NCBI GenBank assembly: GCA_934691925.1 | Contig: CAKUTI010000004.1 | Span: 23,171-87,170, forward strand | Length of the DNA: 64,000 nucleotides | DNA from: an uncultured Treponema sp. | Lineage (GTDB): Bacteria; Spirochaetota; Spirochaetia; Treponematales; Treponemataceae | Direction of reading: 5' to 3' | In this document: piece by piece, positions 52,746 through 59,635 of the stretch | How positions within the stretch are numbered: position 1 is the first letter of the stretch | Layout of the letters: each line of letters opens with the position of its first letter | Made by a program: the position numbers and the translations under genes | The notes under the pieces: model-generated | Databases searched by the model: none | Seen by the model: the letters and a program-made list of their open reading frames with translations, nothing else | What the model was told of the DNA's origin: nothing

Positions 52746-53816
52746 ATGGCTGATACAAAAGCTGCCAGCAAGCCTGCTGTAAAACCGGCAGGAAAAAAAG
52801 GTGGCGCGAAAGACTACAAAAATCTTACTGGCCGGCAGAAAGCCGCTATCTTCCTTGTTTCTCTGGGGTCAGATGTCTCTTCTGAGATTATGAAGCATTT
52901 GCGCGAAGATGAAGTTGAAACCCTCACTTTTGAAATCGCGCGTCTTGAAACTGTAGATTCTGATTTTAAGGATCAGGTTCTTGAAGAATTTCAGGACTTG
53001 ATGAATGCGCAGAACTTTATTACGACCGGCGGTATCGACTACGCGCGCGAGCTTTTGGAAAAATCTCTCGGCTCGCAGAAAGCAATCGACATTATCAACC
53101 GCCTTACTTCGAGCCTTCAGGTTCGTCCGTTCGATTTTATCCGGCGCACAGACCCGGCTCACTTGCTGAACTTTATCCAGCAGGAATATCCGCAGACAAT
53201 CGCTTTGATTTTGGCTTACTTGGAGCCTGCAAAGGCGGCTGTTATTCTCCAGAATCTTCCGCCTGAAATCCAGCCTGAAGTTTCAAAGCGTCTTGCCACA
53301 ATGGACCGCACATCTCCTGATGTCTTGCGCGAAGTTGAGCGAGTTCTTGAAAAGAAGCTTTCTACATTGTCAAGCGAAGACTACACGGCAGCCGGCGGTG
53401 TAGAGTCTATCGTTGAGATTCTTAACCTTGTTGACCGTTCGAGCGAAAAGGCGATTATCGAGTCTTTGGAAGAGGAAGACCCGGATTTGGCAGAGGAAAT
53501 CAAGAAGCGAATGTTCGTCTTCGAGGATATTGTCATGCTCGACGACCGTGCGATTCAGAAAGTTCTCCGCGAGGTGGATACTCAGGAGCTTTCAAAGGCT
53601 CTCAAATCTGTCGATACCGAAGTTCAGGACAAAATTTTCCGGAATATGTCAAAGCGCGCAGCGTCTATGCTTAAAGAGGATATGGAATACATGGGACCTG
53701 TCCGCTTGAAAGACGTTGAAGAGGCGCAGCAGAAAATTGTATCCACAATCAGGCGGCTTGAAGATGCCGGTGAAATCGTCATTGCAAGAAGCGGCGAGGA
53801 CGAGCTTGTTGTTTAA
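52746..53816 (+). CDS. fliG: Flagellar motor switch protein FliG
   Basis: A 356-residue switch protein beginning three bases after fliF. An Ala/Lys/Pro-rich extension of about 22 residues precedes the usual start (LTGRQKAAIFLVSLGSDVSS). The middle domain has QQEYPQTIALILAYLEP, in which the common EHPQ is EYPQ, and the C-terminal torque domain contains MLDDRAIQKVLREVDTQELS and MSKRAASMLKEDMEYMGPVR with the conserved charged residues. It binds FliF and couples stator motion to rotation. Spirochaetes often have two fliG genes; operon position points to the motor one (FliG2 in Borrelia terms), by inference. Confidence 0.95.
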   Translation: MADTKAASKPAVKPAGKKGGAKDYKNLTGRQKAAIFLVSLGSDVSSEIMKHLREDEVETLTFEIARLETVDSDFKDQVLEEFQDLMNAQNFITTGGIDYARELLEKSLGSQKAIDIINRLTSSLQVRPFDFIRRTDPAHLLNFIQQEYPQTIALILAYLEPAKAAVILQNLPPEIQPEVSKRLATMDRTSPDVLREVERVLEKKLSTLSSEDYTAAGGVESIVEILNLVDRSSEKAIIESLEEEDPDLAEEIKKRMFVFEDIVMLDDRAIQKVLREVDTQELSKALKSVDTEVQDKIFRNMSKRAASMLKEDMEYMGPVRLKDVEEAQQKIVSTIRRLEDAGEIVIARSGEDELVV

Positions 53817-53846
53817 TTCCGCGGTTTAGCTTTTTAGGAAAAGTTT

Positions 53847-54782
53847 ATGGCAAAAAATTTATTTGAACCTAATGAAATCAAAAATAAGGGCGGCGAATTT
53901 CAGCTGAAGCTTGTCCATGATTTTTCTACGCCGGAAGTTGAGGAGAAAGTCGAGGAAGTTCCTGAATATTCAGGCCCGACAGCCGAAGACTTAAAGCGCG
54001 AGGCGGACGATTTCAAGGCGAGCTGGGAAATTGAAAAGCAGCAGATGTTTTCTGACGCGCAGGCGAAAGCCGATGAAATCGTGAAAAAAGCCGAGGAAGC
54101 CGCATTTGCGGAAGTCAAGCGGCAGTCGGATCAGGCTCAGATTGTGAAAACTGAAGCCGAACAGTCCGCGCAGAAAATAATTCAGGACGCAAAGGCTGAA
54201 GCGGCAAAAATCTTGGCGCAGGCGAACAGCGACAAGTCCGAAATATCAAAAAAATCATACAAAGAAGGCTACGACAAAGGCCACGAGGACGGATTCAACA
54301 CTGGAAAAGACGAGGTTACGCGCCTTGTTGAGCGCACCCACAAAATCTTGGAATCTGTGATGGCTCGCCGCGAGGAGATTTTAAGCGAGACCGAGCAGCA
54401 GATTGTGGAGCTTGTTATTTTGATGGCAAGAAAAGTTGTAAAAGTCTTGTCTGAAAGCCAAAAATCCGTTGTCATGGCGAATGTTCTTCAGGCTTTGAAG
54501 AAAGTGAAGGGCAGAGGAAGCGTGACTTTGCGCGTGAATCTTGCGGATGTGAAGCTTACTTCGGAGCACGTTCAGGATTTTATAAAGCAGGTTGAGAACG
54601 TTCAGGGGATCACAGTCCTTGAAGACTCGACGGTTGAAAAGGGCGGCTGCATTGTTGAAACCGACTTTGGCGCGATTGACGCGAGAATTCAAAGCCAGCT
54701 CAGCGAGCTTGAAAACAAAATCCTTGAAATTTCTCCGGTAAAAACTCTGGCAAAATCAGACTTGACAGTTTCTGAATCATAA
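53847..54782 (+). CDS. fliH: Flagellar export protein FliH
   Basis: A 311-residue regulator of the export ATPase. An N-terminal segment is followed by a long charged coiled coil (about 45-150, many Lys/Glu/Ala/Gln, e.g. KKAEEAAFAEVKRQSDQAQ). GYDKGHEDGFNTGKDE matches the Gly-repeat helix of FliH. The C-terminal V-ATPase-E-like domain has RKVVKVLSESQKSVVMANV and LRVNLADVKLTSEHVQDF. It is longer than E. coli FliH (235). It follows fliG by 30 bp and precedes a hairpin repeat island and fliI. Confidence 0.9.
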   Translation: MAKNLFEPNEIKNKGGEFQLKLVHDFSTPEVEEKVEEVPEYSGPTAEDLKREADDFKASWEIEKQQMFSDAQAKADEIVKKAEEAAFAEVKRQSDQAQIVKTEAEQSAQKIIQDAKAEAAKILAQANSDKSEISKKSYKEGYDKGHEDGFNTGKDEVTRLVERTHKILESVMARREEILSETEQQIVELVILMARKVVKVLSESQKSVVMANVLQALKKVKGRGSVTLRVNLADVKLTSEHVQDFIKQVENVQGITVLEDSTVEKGGCIVETDFGAIDARIQSQLSELENKILEISPVKTLAKSDLTVSES

Positions 54783-54785
54783 AAA

Positions 54786-54890
54786 AAAGCGAAGCGTTAG
54801 GGGGTGTAAGGGCGGCGAAGCCGTTTGCGGAGCAAATGAAGCCGAATGGCGGAACCCTGTAACACCCGGCGGCGCGGAGACGCTTGCGTT
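54786..54890 (+). repeat. Multi-arm hairpin repeat between fliH and fliI, copy R2
   Basis: A GC-rich island. The closing stem AAGCGT (54792-54797) pairs with ACGCTT (54880-54885). A second stem, GGGTGT and AGGG (54802-54812), pairs with CCCT and ACACCC (54855-54867). Inside are CGGC-GAA-GCCG (54813-54823) and TTTGC-GGA-GCAAA (54824-54836). It would fold as a cruciform-like, two-arm structure in the flagellar transcript. Related islands are at 18961-19075 and 59292-59460. Confidence 0.75.
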
Positions 54891-54955
54891 TCAAGCCGAA
54901 ACGCCCGAAAAATAAATTTTCAAAAGACATAATTTCAGTTTGGGTGGGAGAAATT

Positions 54956-56449
54956 ATGGAATCGATTTTTAATAAATATCTTTCAGCGGTAAAAAATACG
55001 GAGACGATTCTTTACACGGGACACGTTACGGCAGTCAAGGGAATGATGATTGAAAGCAACGGCCCGCGTTCTGTAATCGGCGAAATCTGCACGATAAAAA
55101 TGCCTTACAACAACACTCAAATCTTGGCGGAAGTCATGGGATTTGAGGGAAAAACTGTAAAGTTGATGGCTTATGACTCGACCGAAGGAATCGAAATTGG
55201 AAACGAGATAATCGCTTCCGGTCACGTTCTTCAAGTTCCAGTCGGAAAAGAGCTTTTGGGGCGCGTAATCGACGCGTGTGGAAATCCGATTGACGGAAAA
55301 GGTCCTCTTGAGGCGAAGTTTTTTTATCCTGTTCTGGCGAACGCTCCGAATCCAATCACAAGAAAGCCGATTGACAGAAGAATCATAACTGGAGTGCGCG
55401 CGATTGACTCGCTTTTTACTTGCGGAAAAGGCCAGCGTCTTGGAATTTTCGCGGGTTCTGGAGTCGGAAAGTCAACTCTTCTTTCGATGATTGCGCGGAA
55501 CACAAACGCCGACATCAACATAATCGGTTTGATTGGAGAGCGCGGACGCGAAGTGAACGACTTTATCCAGCGCGACTTGGGCGAGGAAGGAATGAAGCGT
55601 TCAGTTGTTGTTGTGGCGACAAGCGACGCGACTTCGATTTCAAGGCTTCGCGCGGCTTACACAACGACAGCCGTGGCGGAATATTTCCGCGACCAGGGAA
55701 AGGACGTTATGCTGATGATGGACAACCTTACGCGTTTTGCCCATGCCCAGCGTGAAATCGGGCTTTCAACCGGCGAAGCTCCAGCGCAGCGCGGGTATCC
55801 TCCGAGCGTTTTTGATATGATTCCGAAACTGCTTGAACGGACTGGAACAAACGACAAAGGCTCGATAACCGCTTTTTACAATGTTCTTGTTGACGGAGAT
55901 GATGTTGACGAGCCGATTACCGATAAAGTGCGCGGAACGATTGACGGACACATTTTTCTTACGAGAAAGCTCGCGGAACAGCGTCATTTTCCTGCAATTG
56001 ACCCTTTAAAGTCGATTTCTCGTTTGGCGCGGCGCGTCTCTGGAACTCAGACTTTGAAAGCTGTAACAAAAGTGAGCCGCCTTATCGCAATTTACGAGGA
56101 CAACCGCGATATGATTATGGCGGGCGTTTATCAGAAAGGTGCGAACGCCGAAGTTGATTCTGCAATTGACAAGCACGATGAGATTGAAAAATTCCTGTGC
56201 CAGGAAGAGGACGAGCACTGCACGATTGAAGACACTCTTCAAAAACTTTCCGCTTTGGCTGAAATAGAAATTCCTGAAAGCGAATACGACGAAAATCCGG
56301 CGGCGAGCAGAAAAACCGTTGCGGAGCTTGTCCACAAGCACAAAGAGGAAAAAGTTGAGGTTGAGAACGCGAAAGCTGGAGAAAATTTTTCTGGAGCGAA
56401 AATCGCGGAGAAAATGTCTGAAATCAGCAGCAAACTGGGAAATAAATGA
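54956..56449 (+). CDS. fliI: Flagellum-specific ATPase FliI
   Basis: The frame is open from 54884, but the ATG at 54956 follows GGGAG and gives the family start (MESIFNKYLSAVKNTETILY), 497 residues. It is an F1-beta-like ATPase: Walker A GIFAGSGVGKSTLLSMIAR, GERGREVNDFI, Walker B MLMMDNLTRFAHAQREIGLS, and EAPAQRGYPPSVF. The C-terminal helical part includes KVSRLIAIYEDNRDMI and a Glu/Lys-rich extension of about 40 residues. It unfolds flagellar export substrates with FliH and FliJ. The stop overlaps the fliJ start. Confidence 0.96.
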   Translation: MESIFNKYLSAVKNTETILYTGHVTAVKGMMIESNGPRSVIGEICTIKMPYNNTQILAEVMGFEGKTVKLMAYDSTEGIEIGNEIIASGHVLQVPVGKELLGRVIDACGNPIDGKGPLEAKFFYPVLANAPNPITRKPIDRRIITGVRAIDSLFTCGKGQRLGIFAGSGVGKSTLLSMIARNTNADINIIGLIGERGREVNDFIQRDLGEEGMKRSVVVVATSDATSISRLRAAYTTTAVAEYFRDQGKDVMLMMDNLTRFAHAQREIGLSTGEAPAQRGYPPSVFDMIPKLLERTGTNDKGSITAFYNVLVDGDDVDEPITDKVRGTIDGHIFLTRKLAEQRHFPAIDPLKSISRLARRVSGTQTLKAVTKVSRLIAIYEDNRDMIMAGVYQKGANAEVDSAIDKHDEIEKFLCQEEDEHCTIEDTLQKLSALAEIEIPESEYDENPAASRKTVAELVHKHKEEKVEVENAKAGENFSGAKIAEKMSEISSKLGNK

Positions 56450-56877
56450 AGCGTTTTAATTTTTCACTCGAAAAAGTTCAGAGCCTAAAGGAATTCAAGA
56501 AAAAGCAGGCGGAAATCGAGCTTGGAAAGGCGGTTCAGGAAGAGGCGAAAATCCAAAGCACGCTGGACCAAATCGCCTTGTCAAAAGTCAACGCGATAAA
56601 ATCAGCAAACGAGACGAAAGATATCCGCTCGCTTTACTGCGTTCAGCATTATTTCGCGCTTTTGGACCAGCAAAAAGAAATCGCGATTGAAGACTTGACG
56701 CGCGCTAAAGTCGTGACGGACGAGAAGCGCGCCGAGATGGAAAAGTGCATGCGCGAGGTCAAGGCGATTGAAAATTTCAAGGAAATCAAAAAATCCGAGT
56801 GGAAAAAACAGATTCTTCAAGAAGAAGAAAACACGATAGACGAAATCGTCACATCAAAATACAATATCAAAGATTAG
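56446..56877 (+). CDS. fliJ: Flagellar export protein FliJ
   Basis: A 143-residue coiled-coil protein starting in the fliI stop (ATGA overlap). The beginning MKRFNFSLEKVQSLKEFKKK is the FliJ pattern (FxFxLekvLelrek), and almost the whole length is a charged helix, with the back half rich in Lys/Glu (KAIENFKEIKKSEWKKQ). It is the stalk of the export ATPase and an escort chaperone. It is the last flagellar gene of the run; argR starts 22 bases later on the same strand. Confidence 0.9.
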   Translation: MKRFNFSLEKVQSLKEFKKKQAEIELGKAVQEEAKIQSTLDQIALSKVNAIKSANETKDIRSLYCVQHYFALLDQQKEIAIEDLTRAKVVTDEKRAEMEKCMREVKAIENFKEIKKSEWKKQILQEEENTIDEIVTSKYNIKD

Positions 56878-56899
56878 AATCTGAAAAAAGGAAAATGCG

Positions 56900-57370
56900 A
56901 TGAAAGAACGTTCAGCCAGATTAAAAATCATCAGAAAATTGATACGGAACAACAGAATCGAAAGCCAGGACGTTCTTCTAAAAGAGCTTCAAAAAGAAGG
57001 ATTCGACGTTACTCAGGCCACTTTGAGCCGCGACTTGAAGCTTTTGAAAGTCGGAAAAATCAGCGACGGACATTCAGGCTACGTTTATTCGCTTCAAAGC
57101 GACGAGGACAGGGGAGAAAGCGAGTCAATCTACGTGCAGGATTTTTTGCGTGGCTACGTTAGCATCGACTGGAATTCAACGACAGTCGTAATCAAGACTT
57201 TTGCGGGCTATGCCGACCCGGTTTCAAACGCAATCGATTATTTTAATATGGACGAGATTTTAGGAACGGTCGCCGGAGACAGCTGTGTTTTTGCGGCATT
57301 GAAAGACGGATGCTCTGGCGAGGACTTTATGCGCGCCTTGAAAAAGCACATTCCAGACTTGGAAGACTAG
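56900..57370 (+). CDS. argR: ArgR-family arginine repressor
   Basis: A 156-residue regulator. The N-terminal winged helix has VTQATLSRDLKLLKVGKIS, with the SRDLK recognition helix of ArgR. The C-terminal oligomerisation and arginine-binding domain has VVIKTFAGYADPVSNAID and ILGTVAGDSCVFAALKD, where the usual GD(D/N)T motif reads GDSC. ArgR hexamers bind arginine and repress arginine genes or activate catabolism. No arg genes or ARG boxes are seen in the window. Placement directly after fliJ suggests read-through from the flagellar transcript; a site AAAGGAAAATGCG precedes the ATG. Confidence 0.88.
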   Translation: MKERSARLKIIRKLIRNNRIESQDVLLKELQKEGFDVTQATLSRDLKLLKVGKISDGHSGYVYSLQSDEDRGESESIYVQDFLRGYVSIDWNSTTVVIKTFAGYADPVSNAIDYFNMDEILGTVAGDSCVFAALKDGCSGEDFMRALKKHIPDLED

Positions 57371-57396
57371 AAATATTTGCAGAAAGGAATTTTTTT

Positions 57397-59073
57397 ATGG
57401 GCAAAATCACACTGACTTTTACAAACGGAAATAAAATCGAAGCCGCCCAGCGGATAAAAGGAAGCGAAATTTTAGACAAATTGTCTGAAACTGTCGTTTC
57501 GAAAGGCAAGGACGCAATTGTAGCAATAAAGGTTGACAACGAGATAATTTCGCTTTGCCGCCCGATTCGCGTTTCAAGCAAGGTTGAGCCGGTGTTTTTA
57601 AAGTCAAAGCAGGGAGCCGCAATTTACCGCCGCTCGCTTTGCTTTATTCTTGCGGCCGCAAGCCATAAGCTTTTCCCGGATGCGCGTCTTCTTGTTGGGC
57701 ACAGCTTGGGCTACGGATATTATTATACGCTTGAAAGCGGAGCGGCTCTGACTGCTGAGCAGATAAAAAATCTTGAAGACGAGATGAAAAAGATTGTCGA
57801 TTCTGACATTCCAATCACAACGCAGCACATTTCCTATGATGAGGCGGAAGCCGCGCTTGAAAATCTTAAACTCACGGAATCTAAAAAGCAGCTTGAAGTT
57901 GTTGCCAGGCGCGAAGTTTTGGTGAACAAATTTGCAGGCGACAGAAATTTCTTGGATTTGTATTTCGGCCCGCTTGTCTCTTCGACTGGAATTCTGAAAA
58001 TTTTTGAGCTTAAACCTTATGGCGACGGATTTTTGCTCAGATTTCCGAAACACACAGAGCCTGAGCGTCTCACTGAATTCAAGGACAATCCGAAAATCTT
58101 TGAGATTTATCAGAATTATAAAAAATGGGGAAAAATGGTCGGAGTCACTTCGGTGGCTTCGCTGAACGCTCTGACCGCGAAAAAGCGCACAAACGAATTT
58201 ATCGACATTTGCGAGACTTATCAGGCGCAGAATTTCGCGCGCGTTGCCCAAATGATTCGCGAGCGGAAAAACGTGAAAGTCGTTTTGATTGCAGGTCCTT
58301 CGTCTTCTGGAAAAACAACTTCTGCTTACAAGATGTCGCTTCAGCTCCGCGCGCTTGGCTACAATCCTAAGGTAATCAGCCTTGACAATTATTATGTCGG
58401 CCACGACAAGACTCCGCGGGACGAGAACGGCAAGCTTGACTTTGAGTGCCTTGAGGCTTTGAACATTGAAATGCTGAACCGGAATCTTGTTGACTTGTTC
58501 GACGGAAAAGAGATTGAGCTTCCGGCCTACAATTTTGACTTTGGACAGAGCTATTTGAGCGGAAAGCATATGCGCCTTGAAAAAAACGACATTCTGATAA
58601 TGGAAGGAATTCACGGTCTGAATGACAAGCTCACGCCGCTTGTGAATCCTGAATACAAGTTCAAAATTTATCTTTCTGCTCTGACTCAGCTCAACCTTGA
58701 TGACCACAACCGCGTTCCGACGAGCGACAACCGCTTGATTAGGCGGATTGTGCGCGACTCGAATTTCCGCGGAATGCCTGCCGAGCGCACAATTGCAATG
58801 TGGGACAGCGTTCAGCGCGGCGAGCAGCTCCACATTTTCCCGTTCCAGAATAATGCCGACGCGGTCTTGAACACTGCGCTTGACTACGAGATTCCAGTTT
58901 TGAAAGTCTACGCAGAGCCGATGCTTCGCGCTGTAAAGCCGACCGAAAGCGAATTTACCGAGGCGACGCGCCTTTTGGGATTCCTTGAAAATTTTGAGCC
59001 GATTCCGGCGGACTACGTTCCGAAGCAGTCTATTATAAGGGAATTTATCGGCGGAAGCTCGTTCAAATACTGA
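57397..59073 (+). CDS. Uridine kinase-like P-loop kinase with TGS/ThrRS-like N-terminus
   Basis: The frame opens inside argR, but the ATG at 57397 follows AAAGGA and gives 559 residues. Residues 1-60 form a TGS-like beta-grasp domain (MGKITLTFTNGNKIEAA). Residues about 60-240 resemble the editing/SAD domain of threonyl-tRNA synthetase (SHKLFPDARLLVGHSLGYGY). The C-terminal half is a uridine-kinase-like P-loop domain with VLIAGPSSSGKTTSAYK (about 295-310), VISLDNYYVGHDKTPRDENG and ILIMEGIHGLN. Such fused proteins are common in anaerobes and spirochaetes; they are annotated as nucleoside kinase but the substrate is unproven. The ThrRS-like HxxxH is incomplete (ASHKLFPDA). Confidence 0.85.
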   Translation: MGKITLTFTNGNKIEAAQRIKGSEILDKLSETVVSKGKDAIVAIKVDNEIISLCRPIRVSSKVEPVFLKSKQGAAIYRRSLCFILAAASHKLFPDARLLVGHSLGYGYYYTLESGAALTAEQIKNLEDEMKKIVDSDIPITTQHISYDEAEAALENLKLTESKKQLEVVARREVLVNKFAGDRNFLDLYFGPLVSSTGILKIFELKPYGDGFLLRFPKHTEPERLTEFKDNPKIFEIYQNYKKWGKMVGVTSVASLNALTAKKRTNEFIDICETYQAQNFARVAQMIRERKNVKVVLIAGPSSSGKTTSAYKMSLQLRALGYNPKVISLDNYYVGHDKTPRDENGKLDFECLEALNIEMLNRNLVDLFDGKEIELPAYNFDFGQSYLSGKHMRLEKNDILIMEGIHGLNDKLTPLVNPEYKFKIYLSALTQLNLDDHNRVPTSDNRLIRRIVRDSNFRGMPAERTIAMWDSVQRGEQLHIFPFQNNADAVLNTALDYEIPVLKVYAEPMLRAVKPTESEFTEATRLLGFLENFEPIPADYVPKQSIIREFIGGSSFKY

Positions 59074-59080
59074 TTTTTTT

Positions 59081-59112
59081 ATCCTGACGGTTGAGGCTGC
59101 CAGGATTTTTTG
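59081..59112 (+). terminator. Terminator after the kinase gene
   Basis: ATCCTGACGG (59081-59090) can pair with CTGCCAGGAT (59097-59106) with one mismatch region, followed by TTTTTTGTTTTT. It begins eight bases after the stop codon. Confidence 0.75.
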
Positions 59113-59291
59113 TTTTTAAAAGATTTGAGAATATTTCGAGCAGCGTGAAAATTTTTTCTAAGGATGAAATTTTTTTGAGATTCCGAACTTTAGGTGTTTT
59201 AAGTTTGTTTTGGAATCTTGACTGCAAACTGATGAAAAAACGGACAAAATCGTACATTTGGAATTGTTTAGATTTAATTGAAACTGCGAAC

Positions 59292-59460
59292 GCGTGAGGG
59301 GGAGAAATGGCGGCGGAGCCGTTGCCGGACATCGTGTCCGAGCGGAAAAAGATTTTCCGCAGATTTATCTGCTTGAAAATCTCCGTCCGTGGAGATTTTG
59401 CGCGGAAATTTATGTCTGATAATGTAGCCGAATGGCGGAGCCATGAAACACCCGGCGGCA
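59292..59460. repeat. Expanded multi-arm hairpin repeat, copy R3
   Basis: The ends match R2: GCGTGAGGGGGAGAAATGGCG on the left and GTAGCCGAATGGCGGAGCC plus ACACCCGGCGGC on the right. Between them is a row of perfect hairpins: CGGC-GGA-GCCG (59311-59321), CGGACA/TGTCCG (59326-59340), GCGGAAAA/TTTTCCGC (59342-59360), GCAGAT/ATCTGC (59359-59372), AAAATCTCC/GGAGATTTT (59376-59399) and ATGGC/GCCAT (59432-59444). The 562-base gap 59074-59635 holds this island, the terminator and the repeats that follow, and no gene. Confidence 0.8.
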
Positions 59461-59476
59461 CAAAATCACTTGGCTT

Positions 59477-59583
59477 CTTGCTTTTGCTGCGTTTTTGCGC
59501 CGGCACGCCATGAATTTGCTTGCTTTGGGCTGCACAAGTGTCGGCACGCCCGAAAATTGCTTGCTTTTGGGCTGCGTCAAAAG
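59477..59583. repeat. 41-42-bp direct repeats next to R3
   Basis: Starting at 59477, 59519 and 59560 the word CTTGCTTT recurs, followed by (GGG)CTGC and, in the first two units, by CGGCACGCC and AATTG. About 2.5 units of 42 and 41 bp are present. They share period but not sequence with the array at 27923. Confidence 0.7.
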
Positions 59584-59635
59584 TTTTTCGTGTCAGAAAA
59601 ATTGCCGCACATCCGTGCGTTAAAAAATTGAAAAA

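Noticed and set aside
57604..58833. 409-codon minus-strand open frame opposite the kinase gene
   Set aside because: It lies wholly antisense to a gene with clear domains, has a composition rich in Arg/Phe/Val/Asn typical of shadow frames, and no start signals.
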